The notes: generated by a model from the letters alone, not told the origin. A stretch of 64,000 nt of DNA from Neisseria montereyensis (GCF_024834045.1 NZ_JANUXW010000008.1:1-64000); one strand, 5' to 3'; counted from the first letter of the stretch, positions 46,680 to 56,750 are shown. Numbers and translations are program-made.

Positions 46680-47429
46680 ATGATCACGCGACAGACCATA
46701 TTGGACTGGTGTAGTCAAACTTTGCAAACGGCGTTGTTTCAGGATTATGCGCCGAACGGTTTGCAAGTTGAGGGTAGAAACGAAATTCGAAAAGTGGTGA
46801 CCGCCGTTACTGCAAGTTTGGCAGCTGTTAACTATGCAGTAGAACAAGGTGCCGATATGCTGTTGGTGCATCATGGATTGTTTTGGAAGAGCGAGCCTGT
46901 CACCATCACCGGCTGGAAAAAAGCCCGTATCGCAACATTGCTCAAAAATGAAATCAATATGGCAGGCTATCATTTACCTCTAGACGCCCATCCGATATTA
47001 GGCAATAACGCCCAACTGGCCAAATTGATGAATTGGGAAACGGAAAAACAGTTTGGCGAGCAGAATTTATTGAACTCAGGCCGTCTGAAACAGCCGCAAA
47101 CACTTGACGAACTTTGCCGGCAGTTGCAACAAAATCTTGGGCGCGCCCCGATAGCGGTAGGACAAGGCAACCGTATGGTAGAGCGGATTATTTGGTGTAC
47201 GGGCGGGGCGCAGGGTTTCTTTCAGACGGCCATCGACGAAGGAACCGATGTCTATCTGACCGGTGAAATTTCAGAAGCACAATTTCATCTGGCCAATGAA
47301 ACCGACACCGCTTTTATCAGTGCGGGACACCATGCAACCGAACGCTACGGTATTCGGGCGTTAGGCGATGCCTTGGCAGCACAATTCAATATTGCAAATG
47401 TATTTTTCGATGAACAAAATCCGGCATAA
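46680..47429 (+). CDS. Nif3-like dinuclear metal centre protein (YbgI family)
   Basis: Hexameric ring-forming protein with a two-metal site, possibly a GTP cyclohydrolase I-like hydrolase; role not settled. The 249-residue product has the metal ligands in LLVHHGLFWK, the GYHLPLDAHPILGNN segment and the late ISAGHHATERYGIRAL. Two DUS lie inside (about 47080 and 47220). Upstream of petABC with about 120 bp between. Confidence 0.93.
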   Translation: MITRQTILDWCSQTLQTALFQDYAPNGLQVEGRNEIRKVVTAVTASLAAVNYAVEQGADMLLVHHGLFWKSEPVTITGWKKARIATLLKNEINMAGYHLPLDAHPILGNNAQLAKLMNWETEKQFGEQNLLNSGRLKQPQTLDELCRQLQQNLGRAPIAVGQGNRMVERIIWCTGGAQGFFQTAIDEGTDVYLTGEISEAQFHLANETDTAFISAGHHATERYGIRALGDALAAQFNIANVFFDEQNPA

Positions 47430-47551
47430 AGTCAAAAAATACACGAAAACTTTTACCTTATTTTAAATAATGCTTTAAGTATCCCTACAAAATCAGGTAG
47501 AATTAAAGAGTTTAATGGCTCGGTATTCCCAATAATTAGGATGACTGAATA

Positions 47552-48136
47552 ATGGAAAATCAAGAAATCAACCAAAGCCGCCGCCGCTTCCTAACGCTGG
47601 CGACAGCCGGAGCGGGCGGTGTAGCCGCGCTTGGCGTTGCAACGCCGTTTCTGGCCAGTTTTTTCCCTTCGGAAAAAGCAAAAGCCGCAGGCGCTCCTGT
47701 CGAAGTGGATGTGAGTAAAATCGAACCTGGGCAGCTTATTACCGCCGAATGGCAGGGTAAGCCGATTTGGGTTTTAAACCGCACTGAAACGCAACAAAAA
47801 GACTTAGCCAGTCTGGATGGTGAGTTAGTCGATCCCAATTCGGAGGTTGACCATCAGCCGGAATACTGTCAAAACGAAACCCGTTCGATTAAGCCAAATA
47901 TTTTTGTTGCTATCGGTATCTGTACCCATTTGGGGTGTTCGCCTACTTTTCGGCCCGATGTCGCCCCGGCAGATTTGGGCCCGGGTTGGAAAGGCGGTTT
48001 TTTCTGCCCGTGTCACGGCTCTAAATTCGATTTGGCCGGTCGCGTGTTCAAAGGCGTTCCCGCACCTACCAATCTGGTTATTCCCCCCTATAAATATTCG
48101 AGCGACACCACCATCCTGGTTGGCGACGACAAATAA
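47552..48136 (+). CDS. petA: Ubiquinol-cytochrome c reductase iron-sulfur (Rieske) subunit
   Basis: Rieske subunit of the bc1 complex. The 194-residue product starts with a twin-arginine type anchor ([15 protein letters not shown], then a hydrophobic helix to about residue 38). The cluster-binding boxes are CTHLGC (about 134-139) and CPCHGS (about 156-161). First gene of petABC, with an AGGA site; 11 bp separate it from petB. Confidence 0.96.
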   Translation: MENQEINQSRRRFLTLATAGAGGVAALGVATPFLASFFPSEKAKAAGAPVEVDVSKIEPGQLITAEWQGKPIWVLNRTETQQKDLASLDGELVDPNSEVDHQPEYCQNETRSIKPNIFVAIGICTHLGCSPTFRPDVAPADLGPGWKGGFFCPCHGSKFDLAGRVFKGVPAPTNLVIPPYKYSSDTTILVGDDK

Positions 48137-48147
48137 AGGGACTTATC

Positions 48148-49497
48148 ATGGCAAACCAAACCAATAATGAAAAAAAATCATTGTTAGGCTGGGTGGACGC
48201 AAGGTTCCCTTTGTCTTCAATGATGAAAGAGCACGTAACCGAGTATTACGCGCCTAAAAACTTTAACTTCTGGTACTTTTTCGGCTCTTTGGCAATGTTG
48301 GTGCTCGTTATCCAAATTGTCAGTGGTATCTTTCTAACCATGAACTATAAGCCGGATGGTAATCTGAACAGCTACCATCTGCCTGCCGCATTTACTGCCG
48401 TCGAATACATTATGCGAGATGTGTCTGGTGGCTGGATTATCCGTTATATGCACTCTACCGGTGCTTCCATGTTTTTTATCGTAGTTTATCTGCATATGTT
48501 CCGCGGGTTGATTTACGGTTCATTTAAAAAACCGCGTGAGTTGGTGTGGGTGTTCGGTTCTTTGATTTTCCTTGCCTTGATGGCCGAAGCCTTTATGGGC
48601 TATTTGCTTCCTTGGGGACAAATGTCTTTCTGGGGTGCGCAGGTGATTATTAACCTGTTTTCCGCCATTCCCGTTATCGGCCCTGATTTGTCGACTTGGA
48701 TTCGTGGTGACTTCAACGTATCCGATGTAACCTTAAACCGTTTCTTTGCATTGCATGTGATTGCCGTACCGCTGGTGTTGGTAGGCTTGATTGCCGCCCA
48801 CCTGATTGCCTTGCATGAGGTAGGTTCTAATAATCCGGACGGCGTTGAAATCAAAAAACTCAAAGATGAAAACGGTATTCCGTTAGACGGTATTCCTTTC
48901 CACCCTTACTATACGGTTAAAGATATTTTAGGTGTGGTGGTATTTCTGATTGTATTCTGTGCCATTCTGTTCTTTGCGCCTGAAGGCGGCGGATACTTCC
49001 TTGAAGCGCCGAACTTTGATCCGGCCAACCCGTTGAAAACACCGCCGCATATTGCACCGGTATGGTATTTCACACCGTTCTATGCCATTTTGCGTGCGAT
49101 TCCTTCTTTCTTTGGTACACAGGTTTGGGGTGTAATCGGTATGGGTGCGGCAGTAGTCTTGATTGCCTTGTTACCTTGGCTTGACCGCTCGCCTGTTAAA
49201 TCTGTGCGCTATCGCGGCCCGATTTTCAAGGTGATGCTGGTGTTGTTTATCATTTCCTTTATCGGCTTGGGTATTTTAGGTGCGATGGTTGCAACCGATA
49301 CCCGGACACTTGTCGCCCGTATTCTGTCTTTCATTTATTTTGTATTCTTCCTGGGTATGCCGTTCTACACGAAATTGGATAAAAATCGTCCGGTTCCGGA
49401 ACGTGTCACTATGAGTACAGGCAAGCAAAAACTGATGTTCTTTGTTTATGTTGCCATTACCGTGGTTGGTGCATATCTGTTTGCGAGCAATATCTAA
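48148..49497 (+). CDS. petB: Cytochrome b subunit of the bc1 complex
   Basis: Di-haem membrane subunit with the quinol oxidation and reduction sites. The 449-residue product has eight or more membrane helices, two haem-ligand His pairs (HSTGASMFFIVVYLHMFRGL and HVIAVPLVLVGLIAAHLIALHEVG), the GYLLPWGQMSFWGA segment and the PEWY-type motif as PVWYFTPFYAILR. Its stop overlaps the frame before petC. Confidence 0.97.
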   Translation: MANQTNNEKKSLLGWVDARFPLSSMMKEHVTEYYAPKNFNFWYFFGSLAMLVLVIQIVSGIFLTMNYKPDGNLNSYHLPAAFTAVEYIMRDVSGGWIIRYMHSTGASMFFIVVYLHMFRGLIYGSFKKPRELVWVFGSLIFLALMAEAFMGYLLPWGQMSFWGAQVIINLFSAIPVIGPDLSTWIRGDFNVSDVTLNRFFALHVIAVPLVLVGLIAAHLIALHEVGSNNPDGVEIKKLKDENGIPLDGIPFHPYYTVKDILGVVVFLIVFCAILFFAPEGGGYFLEAPNFDPANPLKTPPHIAPVWYFTPFYAILRAIPSFFGTQVWGVIGMGAAVVLIALLPWLDRSPVKSVRYRGPIFKVMLVLFIISFIGLGILGAMVATDTRTLVARILSFIYFVFFLGMPFYTKLDKNRPVPERVTMSTGKQKLMFFVYVAITVVGAYLFASNI

Positions 49498-49511
49498 TGA
49501 GGGCAGCGAAA

Positions 49512-50294
49512 ATGAAAAAAGTTTTAACAACATGGGTTGCTGCCTTATTGTTGGCAGTACCGTTAAGCTCAGTAGCCGCAGAAGGCGGAGAGTATGAAAA
49601 AGTCGATATCGATTTGAGAGATCAAGTCAGTTTGCAACGTGGTGCACAGATTTTTACAAACTACTGCTTATCTTGTCACTCGGCAACCAGTATGCGTTTT
49701 AACCGCTTACAGGATATTGGGTTGACTGAGGATGAGATTAAGAAAAATCTGATGTTTACCACCGATAAAGTCGGTGACGTGATGCAGTCTGCAATGGATC
49801 CCCAAGATGCAACCAAATGGTTTGGTGCCGCTCCTCCGGATCTATCACTGATTGCCCGTTCGCGCGGTGCCGATTATCTTTATGCCTATATGCGCGGTTT
49901 CTATAAAGATCCGACGCGGCCGACAGGTTGGAATAATATTGTTTTTGATAAAGTCGGTATGCCGCATCCGCTATGGCAGCACCAAGGTGTGCAGGCGGTA
50001 GAGTTGGATAAAGACGGACAGCCGGTGATGGAAGAAGACGAGCATGGCAATATGGTGCCCAAGCTGTATTGGGAGTCAACCGGGCTTCAATCTCGTCGTT
50101 TGCCTAATGGTAAAGTGATTACTAAAGAATACGACGATTATGCGCGAGACTTAGTCAACTTCTTGGTATATATGGGCGAACCGGCTCAGTTGCAGCGTAA
50201 ACGTACCGGTTATCTGGTATTGATTTTCCTGATAGCGTTCATGTTGCCGTTGGCATACTTCTTGAAAAAAGAATATTGGAAAGACGTACATTAA
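49512..50294 (+). CDS. petC: Cytochrome c1
   Basis: Haem c subunit of the bc1 complex on the periplasmic side. The start at 49512 (MKKVLTTWVAALLLAVPLSSVAAEGG) follows GAGGG and gives a signal peptide and 260 residues. The haem motif CLSCH (about 53-57 of the precursor) is followed by DLSLIARSRGADYLYAYMRGFY and a sixth-ligand Met region. A C-terminal membrane anchor (YLVLIFLIAFMLPLAYFLKKEYW) closes it. Last gene of petABC. Confidence 0.96.
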   Translation: MKKVLTTWVAALLLAVPLSSVAAEGGEYEKVDIDLRDQVSLQRGAQIFTNYCLSCHSATSMRFNRLQDIGLTEDEIKKNLMFTTDKVGDVMQSAMDPQDATKWFGAAPPDLSLIARSRGADYLYAYMRGFYKDPTRPTGWNNIVFDKVGMPHPLWQHQGVQAVELDKDGQPVMEEDEHGNMVPKLYWESTGLQSRRLPNGKVITKEYDDYARDLVNFLVYMGEPAQLQRKRTGYLVLIFLIAFMLPLAYFLKKEYWKDVH

Positions 50295-50311
50295 ATTGTA
50301 TTTCTATTATT

Positions 50312-50348
50312 AAAAAGGCAAAGCCGATTATGAGCTTTGCCTTTTTTA
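50312..50348 (+). terminator. petABC operon terminator
   Basis: AAAAAGGCAAAGC / GCTTTGCCTTTTT stem with a 9-base loop, followed by TTATT; 17 bases past the petC stop. Confidence 0.85.
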
Positions 50349-50469
50349 TTTGCCTCAAAATAAATATAAGGCATTTGGTGGGTTTCTTGTGTTTCGGATA
50401 CGGTTTGTAGGGTTTATCAATGCATATCGATTATTAGTGAATAATGGTTGGATTATTCCGTGTGAACTG

Positions 50470-50497
50470 CTTGAATATTATTCAGACGGCCTTATAT
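50470..50497 (+). promoter_or_regulatory. Sigma-32 (heat shock) promoter of grpE
   Basis: CTTGAAT (50470-50476), 13 bases, CCTTATAT (50490-50497), close to the RpoH consensus CTTGAAA-N13-CCCCATNT and the same layout as the dnaK promoter. The spacer contains the DUS core TTCAGACGG. About 43 bases upstream of the grpE ATG. Confidence 0.7.
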
Positions 50498-50539
50498 AAA
50501 AACCATTAATTTTCTCTCTATACATATAGGAAAATAAAA

Positions 50540-51109
50540 ATGACCGAACAAAACCAAACTACGGAAGTTGAAGATGTATTAGAAACATCTGAAGCCAATG
50601 AAAATGAAGCAGAAGCAGAAGAGCAACAGCAGGAAAAGCCCTCTTATGAAGATTTGGAAGCGAAAGTGACAGAATTAGAGGCTAAATTAAAAGAGGAGCA
50701 ATTGCGCGGATTGGCTAATGAGCAAAATTTGCGCCGTCGTCACCAAGAAGAAATTCAGGCCGCACATAAATATGCCGGCCAGAAATTTGCCGCGGAAATG
50801 TTGCCGGTTAAAGATTATTTAGAAATGGCGTTGCTTGATCAAAGTGGTAATTTTGATGCTTTAAAAACAGGTGTGCAAATGACTTTAAATGAATTGAATA
50901 AAGCATTTGAACATACTCAAATCACTGAAATCAATCCTGCTCAAGGCGATAAATTGGATCCGCACTTCCATCAGGCCATACAAACGGTTGAGAGCGGACA
51001 GGAGCCGAATACTATTGTAGGTATTATGAAAAAAGGCTACCAACTCGCCGACCGTGTACTGCGTCCGGCTATGGTGACGGTGGCCAAGAAAAAAGAAAGC
51101 GACAGTTAA
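50540..51109 (+). CDS. grpE: Nucleotide exchange factor GrpE
   Basis: Releases ADP from DnaK. The 189-residue product has an acidic disordered N-terminus, a long coiled coil (about 38-90), and the GrpE signature in the C-terminal beta domain (LDPHFHQAIQTVESGQEPNTIVGIMKKGYQLADRVLRPAMVTVAK). It has its own heat shock promoter and is followed by dnaK after about 260 bp; dnaJ is not in the window. Confidence 0.96.
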   Translation: MTEQNQTTEVEDVLETSEANENEAEAEEQQQEKPSYEDLEAKVTELEAKLKEEQLRGLANEQNLRRRHQEEIQAAHKYAGQKFAAEMLPVKDYLEMALLDQSGNFDALKTGVQMTLNELNKAFEHTQITEINPAQGDKLDPHFHQAIQTVESGQEPNTIVGIMKKGYQLADRVLRPAMVTVAKKKESDS

Positions 51110-51270
51110 TCATTTTTTTACAAAATATGATTAAGGGATAGCGGTTAATTTTTTTAGATGATGTGCCATTAAGGCAGGCCGTCTGAAAAAACTTGTGGAT
51201 AAGTAAATCAAGCATTTGAATTAAAAATCAATATTGAATCAATATTTAATGAAAAAAATGATATTTCAGG

Positions 51271-51298
51271 CTTGAAAAGTTATGAAACTGCCTTATTT
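51271..51298 (+). promoter_or_regulatory. Sigma-32 (heat shock) promoter of dnaK
   Basis: CTTGAAA (51271-51277), 13-base spacer, CCTTATTT (51291-51298). The -35 is a full RpoH consensus match. It lies about 73 bases upstream of the dnaK ATG. Confidence 0.75.
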
Positions 51299-51370
51299 AC
51301 GAATCCGACAAGAGGACAACCTCGAATAAAGTTTATAAATTATTTATTTAAATTTGAAGGAGCAACATAA

Positions 51371-53299
51371 ATGGCAAAAGTTATCGGTATCGATTTAGGT
51401 ACAACCAACTCTTGTTTGGCTATTTCGGAAAACGGCCAAACCAAAGTAATTGAAAATGCAGAAGGTGCCAGAACCACGCCCTCTGTGATTGCATATCTTG
51501 ACGGTGGCGAAATCTTGGTAGGTGCGCCGGCCAAACGACAAGCCGTTACCAACGCTAAAAATACTATTTATGCCGCCAAACGTTTAATCGGTCATAAATT
51601 TGAAGATAAAGAAGTACAAAAAGACCTTGATTTAATGCCTTTTGAAATCATTAAATCCGGTAATGGTGATGCTTGGGTGAAAGCGCAAGGTAAAGAATTA
51701 TCGCCTCCTCAAGTTTCTGCCGAAGTATTGCGTAAAATGAAACAAGCTGCGGAAGCTTATTTGGGTGAAACCGTTACAGAAGCTGTGATTACCGTTCCGG
51801 CTTACTTTAACGACAGCCAACGTCAGGCGACCAAAGATGCCGGCCGTATTGCCGGTTTGGATGTAAAACGTATTATCAACGAACCGACTGCCGCCGCATT
51901 GGCTTTCGGTATGGATAAAAACACCAAAGGCGATCGCAAAGTTGCCGTGTATGACTTAGGTGGCGGTACATTCGATATTTCAATTATTGAAATTGCCGAT
52001 GTTGACGGTGAAAAACAATTTGAAGTTTTGGCAACCAACGGTGACACTTTCTTGGGTGGTGAAGACTTCGACCAACGCTTGATTGATCATATCATTGCCG
52101 AATTCAAAAAAGAGCAAGGCATTGATTTAAAACAAGATGTAATGGCATTGCAACGTTTGAAAGAAGCTGCCGAAAAAGCCAAAATCGAATTGTCTAGCGG
52201 CCAACAAACAGAAGTGAATCTGCCTTATATCACTATGGATTCAACAGGCCCGAAACACTTGGCAATGAAAATTACCCGTGCCAAATTCGAAAGCTTGGTT
52301 GAAGATTTGATTGAACGTTCTATCGAACCTTGCCGTGTAGCCGTAAAAGATGCCGGTTTAAGCGTGGGCGATATTGATGATGTGATTTTGGTCGGTGGCC
52401 AAAGCCGTATGCCTAAAGTGCAAGATGCCGTTAAAGCATTCTTTGGTAAAGAGCCGCGTAAAGACGTGAACCCTGATGAAGCTGTTGCCATCGGTGCCGC
52501 TATTCAAGGTGAAGTATTAGGTGGCGGCCGTAGCGATGTATTATTGCTTGACGTAACCCCGCTGTCTTTGGGTATTGAAACCATGGGCGGTGTGATGACG
52601 AAGCTGATTAATAAAAACACCACCATTCCGACTAAAGCGTCACAAGTGTTCTCAACTGCCGAAGATAACCAAAGTGCAGTAACCATTCATGTGTTGCAAG
52701 GTGAACGCGAACGTGCGTCTGCCAATAAATCATTGGGTAATTTCAATTTAGGCGATATCGCTCCGGCTCCACGCGGTATGCCGCAAATTGAAGTAACTTT
52801 TGATATTGACGCCAACGGTATTCTGCATGTATCCGCCAAAGATAAAGGTACCGGCAAAGAAGCGAATATTACCATCCAAGGTTCTTCAGGTTTGAGCGAG
52901 GAAGAAATCGAACGTATGGTTAAAGATGCCGAAGCCAATGCGGAAGAAGATAAAAAACTGACCGAGTTGGTAGCATCACGCAACCAAGCCGAAGCTTTGA
53001 TTCATTCTGTGAAAAAATCATTGGGTGACTATGGTGATAAATTGGATGCCGATGAAAAAGCCAAAATCGAAGACGCTTTGAAAGCTGCCGAAGAAGCGGT
53101 GAAAGGTGAAGATAAAGCCGATATCGATGCTAAAGCGGAAGCTTTGGGCGCTGCCAGCCAAAAATTAGGCGAAATGGTTTATGCACAAGCACAAGCTGAA
53201 GCCAATGCTGCAGAGGGACAAGCCGAAGGCGGTGCTAAAAACAACAATGATGATGTTGTAGATGCTGAGTTTGAAGAAGTGAAAGATCAGAAAGATTAA
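51371..53299 (+). CDS. dnaK: Chaperone protein DnaK (Hsp70)
   Basis: ATP-dependent chaperone. The 642-residue product has the three Hsp70 signatures ([23 protein letters not shown] and [14 protein letters not shown]), the interdomain linker [14 protein letters not shown], a substrate-binding domain and an acidic C-terminus ending in [11 protein letters not shown]. An AAGGAG site precedes the ATG. Codon usage is biased as for highly expressed genes. Confidence 0.98.
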   Translation: MAKVIGIDLGTTNSCLAISENGQTKVIENAEGARTTPSVIAYLDGGEILVGAPAKRQAVTNAKNTIYAAKRLIGHKFEDKEVQKDLDLMPFEIIKSGNGDAWVKAQGKELSPPQVSAEVLRKMKQAAEAYLGETVTEAVITVPAYFNDSQRQATKDAGRIAGLDVKRIINEPTAAALAFGMDKNTKGDRKVAVYDLGGGTFDISIIEIADVDGEKQFEVLATNGDTFLGGEDFDQRLIDHIIAEFKKEQGIDLKQDVMALQRLKEAAEKAKIELSSGQQTEVNLPYITMDSTGPKHLAMKITRAKFESLVEDLIERSIEPCRVAVKDAGLSVGDIDDVILVGGQSRMPKVQDAVKAFFGKEPRKDVNPDEAVAIGAAIQGEVLGGGRSDVLLLDVTPLSLGIETMGGVMTKLINKNTTIPTKASQVFSTAEDNQSAVTIHVLQGERERASANKSLGNFNLGDIAPAPRGMPQIEVTFDIDANGILHVSAKDKGTGKEANITIQGSSGLSEEEIERMVKDAEANAEEDKKLTELVASRNQAEALIHSVKKSLGDYGDKLDADEKAKIEDALKAAEEAVKGEDKADIDAKAEALGAASQKLGEMVYAQAQAEANAAEGQAEGGAKNNNDDVVDAEFEEVKDQKD

Positions 53300-53349
53300 G
53301 ATTTTTTATTCTCAAATTAAAAAATATCCATTGTTTATTGGATAATTAT

Positions 53350-53385
53350 AAACAGCCGAAACCTTTTATTAGGGTTCGGCTGTTT
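53350..53385 (+). terminator. dnaK terminator
   Basis: AAACAGCCGAA / TTCGGCTGTTT stem, about 50 bases beyond the dnaK stop, followed by a T-containing run. The rest of the gap to 53675 contains one DUS near 53411 and no gene. Confidence 0.8.
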
Positions 53386-53675
53386 GTATTTTATTCGGAG
53401 GCATAGGCAAAGGCCGTCTGAACAGATTAGGAAGCTTTGATATTTGTTTACGGACGATAATCGGATAATGCAGTGTGATGTTGTTTAATGGAAGTGGTAT
53501 GGTTTTTCTGTTAAAAAATGTTTGTTTTTTTATAGTAAAGCCTTGCGTTTGAAAGTATTTTGCCGTTTAATGCGCTCTATTACCGAGTGCTCGGTATTTG
53601 CTGCATACGGTTTGGGTAATTGTGGTATGGTAATTTTTGTGCCTGTTACGGTACAGTATTTGAAGGATATGAAAG

Positions 53676-54839
53676 ATGAAAAAAACTTGGTTAGTTTCTG
53701 CGCTGGCAGGCTTGGTTCTGGCTGCATGTGGTGGTTCGGGAAGTGGTGATACGCAACAAGCTGCAGATAACACGGCAGCAAGCGGGGGGCAGGAAGAAAT
53801 CGTGCAGGCAACGGGTGATTTGAATATTTATAACTGGTCGGATTATGTGGCGCCGGAAACCGTTAGCGAATTTGAAAAAGCCAACGGCGTCAAAGTACGT
53901 TATGACTATTATGATAGCAATGAAACGCTGGAAGCTAAAGTGCTGACCGGTAAATCGGGATATGATTTGGTAGCGCCGTCAATTGCCAATGTAGGCCGTC
54001 AGATTAAAGCCGGAGCTTATCAAGAAATCGATAAAAACCAAATCGCCAACTATGGCAATATTGATCCCGAATTATTGACGATGATGGATAAAGTGGATCC
54101 GGGTAATAAATATGCCGTACCGTATTTTTGGGGCATTAATACCTTGGCAATAAATAAAGATCAGGTTCAAAAAGCCCTTGGCACCGACCAGTTACCTGAA
54201 AATGAATGGGATTTGGTATTTAATCCCGAATACACGGCCAAGTTGAAATCATGCGGCATCAGCTTTTTAGATAGCCCTACCGAGCAAATTCCTTTGGCTT
54301 TGAATTATTTGGGCAAAGATGCCAACAGTGAAAATGCCGATGATTTGAAGGCGGCTGTGGATATGATGAAGAAAGTGCGCCCTGATGTGAAGCGTTTCAG
54401 CTCGTCCGGCTATATCGACGATATGGCAGCCGGTAATCTGTGCGTGGCGATTGGTTATGGCGGCGATTTGAATATTGCCAAAAATCGTGCCAAAGAAGCG
54501 GGTAACGGTGTGGATATTGAAGTGTTGACGCCGAAAACAGGTGTGGGTATCTGGATTGATTCGTTTATGATTCCGAAAGATGCACAAAATGTTGCCAATG
54601 CGCATAAATATATCAGCCATACTTTGGATCCTAAAGTGGCAGCACAAAATGGTAATGCCGTTACCTATGCACCTGCCAGCAAACCTGCCCGCGAACTGAT
54701 GGATAAACAATATGCGGAAGATAATTCTATCTTTCCAAGTGATGAGGTGAAGGCGAACAGTTTTGTTGTTTTGCCTAAATCTGCTGATGCCGTTAAATTG
54801 GGTGTCCGTTTGTGGCAAGGCTTGAAAGCCGGTCAGTAA
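53676..54839 (+). CDS. Polyamine (spermidine/putrescine) ABC transporter substrate-binding lipoprotein
   Basis: Periplasmic lipoprotein of the PotD/PotF family. The 387-residue product has lipobox LAAC (Cys about 18), a Gly/Ser/Ala-rich linker, then DLNIYNWSDYVAPETVSEFEKANGVKVRYDYYDSNETLEAKVLTG, which is the PotF-like start, and the YAVPYFWGINTLAINKDQV hinge and YGGDLNIAKNRA. The permease and ATPase are not nearby; Neisseria often carry several unlinked potD/potF-type genes. Ends with a strong terminator. Confidence 0.92.
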   Translation: MKKTWLVSALAGLVLAACGGSGSGDTQQAADNTAASGGQEEIVQATGDLNIYNWSDYVAPETVSEFEKANGVKVRYDYYDSNETLEAKVLTGKSGYDLVAPSIANVGRQIKAGAYQEIDKNQIANYGNIDPELLTMMDKVDPGNKYAVPYFWGINTLAINKDQVQKALGTDQLPENEWDLVFNPEYTAKLKSCGISFLDSPTEQIPLALNYLGKDANSENADDLKAAVDMMKKVRPDVKRFSSSGYIDDMAAGNLCVAIGYGGDLNIAKNRAKEAGNGVDIEVLTPKTGVGIWIDSFMIPKDAQNVANAHKYISHTLDPKVAAQNGNAVTYAPASKPARELMDKQYAEDNSIFPSDEVKANSFVVLPKSADAVKLGVRLWQGLKAGQ

Positions 54840-54866
54840 GGCCGTTTGAATGTATTAAGTGATAGG

Positions 54867-54901
54867 TAAAAACACGGCATCTGTTGATGCCGTGTTTTTT
54901 T
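54867..54901 (+). terminator. Terminator after the polyamine-binding protein gene
   Basis: AAAAACACGGCATC / GATGCCGTGTTTTTTT with a 4-base loop. Perfect stem and long T run. Confidence 0.9.
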
Positions 54902-54982
54902 CGTGTAACGAATAGAGTGAATTTGGGGCTATATGATTCAGACGGCCTTTATGCTTTAAGATTCTTTATTTGTGTGTATATT

Positions 54983-55855
54983 TTATTTGGTATGAGACTT
55001 TTTATTTCTACGCATTCTATGGCGTTTCAGACGGCGTATAAATATTAATTTCAGCCTTAATTTCACATCGTAGCCGACGGAACCGAAACCCAGTATAAAT
55101 AAAATTAGTGCAACAGGTAAGGCAAAATGGTGGCCGACGGTATGGTAGCCCCATGCGCCGATAATACCGCCGGTGATAAAGGCAATAAGTAACCCGTTGA
55201 GAAGCTTGGCTTTGGGGACGTTAACTTTAACATGAGGCAGTTTGGGATTATCGCTGCGGCTGTAATACAGCATTTTGGAAATTTCAATTCCCAAATCGGT
55301 TGCTGTGCCGGTCATATGGGTTGAGCGGATGGCTCCGCCGGATAAAATGGTGATTACCGTATTGTGCATCCCCATAATAAAACACAATGAAAATATAGCA
55401 AATAAAGGCATATCGCTGTTGTCCCATTGGAATGCGGTAACCCCTAATATCCCAAAAATCAGTAAATATAAGCTTTCTACCCACATGGAAAAACCAAATC
55501 CGCCGCGAAAGCGTCTTCGTTTTGCCCACAATACAATCCAGCTCGAATGTGCTGCTCCGAGAATAAAACAACTGAGGCTCAACATAGCCACGATAAAGAT
55601 TTTCCATTCCCCTAGATAAGCCATATCGGCTGCTTGGGAAACAATTCCGGTAACATGGGAGGTATAACGGGCAACGGCAAAAAATCCGCCGGCATTAATG
55701 GCTCCGGCCAATAATGCCATTAAATAGCCGAGAATACGGAAGCGGACGTCACTAATGTTGTGTTCATGTAGATAAGGTTTGTCAGCCTGCCAAAAGGGTG
55801 GGGCTGATCGGGGTTTGGGTCTGGGTCGGATAGGGGAGGATGTTTTATCTGCCAT
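54983..55855 (-). CDS. DUF1275 (YoaK family) integral membrane protein
   Basis: A 290-residue protein with a proline/arginine-rich N-terminus (about 1-35), six or seven membrane segments, and a basic tail (RRLKRHRMRRNKK). It carries the DUF1275 pattern GAINAGGFFAVARYTSHVTGIVSQAADMA and MGMHNTVITILSGGAIRSTHMTGTATDLGIEI. Function unknown for the family. The C-terminal part contains an SOS of basic residues that overlap a DUS-like sequence at about 55028. Confidence 0.88.
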   Translation of the reverse strand: MADKTSSPIRPRPKPRSAPPFWQADKPYLHEHNISDVRFRILGYLMALLAGAINAGGFFAVARYTSHVTGIVSQAADMAYLGEWKIFIVAMLSLSCFILGAAHSSWIVLWAKRRRFRGGFGFSMWVESLYLLIFGILGVTAFQWDNSDMPLFAIFSLCFIMGMHNTVITILSGGAIRSTHMTGTATDLGIEISKMLYYSRSDNPKLPHVKVNVPKAKLLNGLLIAFITGGIIGAWGYHTVGHHFALPVALILFILGFGSVGYDVKLRLKLIFIRRLKRHRMRRNKKSHTK

Positions 55856-56180
55856 GAAATATTGTGAAATCTGAATAAATGGATGCGTAATTTATTGTAT
55901 GTAGTCGTCTGAAAGAAGAAAGCCTCAATATAATATAGTGTTTGTATCTGAACGAGTATTTATTTTTATGATTTTAGCTTATTCAACTAAATATATTCAG
56001 ACGGCCTTATTTTTGGCAGCGTATTGTGTGTTTGCGATATTACGTGTTCTTAATTGATTTTTCAAGAAAAAAGCCTGTTGTGAGAAACAGGCTTTTTGTG
56101 GTTAAAACGACTCATCAAGAAAATAGTGATTAGGTGTTTATCTGAGAAACAGAACCTAATCTTTTCTTTTACTCAGTCTT
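55856..56180. other. Intergenic region upstream of the DUF1275 gene
   Basis: A 325-bp gap with a DUS variant TCGTCTGAA near 55906, a full inverted DUS near 55997, and a terminator at 56068-56097. No gene seen. Confidence 0.5.
56068..56097 (-). terminator. Terminator downstream of the small secreted protein gene
   Basis: Perfect 12-bp stem AAAAAGCCTGTT / AACAGGCTTTTT with a 6-base loop. On the minus strand it follows the small secreted protein gene by about 85 bases. Confidence 0.8.
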
Positions 56181-56396
56181 TTAAAAGTTTACGCCACTGG
56201 CAGTTTTGGCATCAGAAGCATTAATGGGTTTTGCATCAGCCGTTGAGCTTGTGGATTGGCCTTGGGTTTTTGTTTGGCCGGCTTTTGCTGCAGTAACTGT
56301 AGTATCTGCTTTCTTAGCACCTGTTCCGTTAGCGGGAGCGGCCATAACAGCGGCAGACATTAGGGCGGTTGAAATCAATAAAGTAAATTTTTTCAT
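56181..56396 (-). CDS. Small secreted Ala/Thr/Lys-rich protein of unknown function
   Basis: A 71-residue product with a clear Sec signal peptide (MKKFTLLISTALMSAAVMAA, cleavage after about residue 19) and a mature part of about 52 residues rich in Ala, Thr, Ser and Lys without Cys (repeats of the kind TVTAAKAGQTKTQGQS), probably disordered. A GAGGATATATAG site precedes the ATG. No family is recognised. Confidence 0.7.
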   Translation of the reverse strand: MKKFTLLISTALMSAAVMAAPANGTGAKKADTTVTAAKAGQTKTQGQSTSSTADAKPINASDAKTASGVNF

Positions 56397-56750
56397 CTAT
56401 ATATCCTCTTATGAATTGAAATAAAAATAGCATGTCACGAAACATGTGCTGATAAGAGTGAAACTATCTAGAAAAGTTTGCACATTAAACTTATTATGTA
56501 GTTAAAAAATATTAAATTAATTCAATGATATAAATATATTTCATATTGAATTTTATCGTATGGCTGTTTAAGTGGCGGACTTTGGGGAGTATTGAGGATA
56601 TCTTTTTGATGTTAATGATTGATATGGCAATGTAAGATAATATTGGTAATAAAAGTGATAGATACGGATTGGGTATATTTGTAATAAATGTATATTTGGC
56701 AGTATTAAACATCAACAAGAGATATTTCCGAACATAGAATGGGATGCCAT
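56397..56750. other. AT-rich intergenic region
   Basis: About 350 bp with very low GC. A 68-codon open frame on the minus strand (56512-56718) is isoleucine/asparagine-rich and has no good ribosome binding site; it is probably not a gene. Nothing else is recognised. Confidence 0.5.

Noticed and set aside
53522-53749. 75-codon open frame overlapping the start of the polyamine-binding protein gene
   Set aside because: It overlaps the lipoprotein signal region of a clear gene in another frame and shows no family features.
56512-56718. 68-codon open frame on the minus strand
   Set aside because: Very AT-rich, low-complexity Ile/Asn composition, no ribosome binding site and no recognisable domain.
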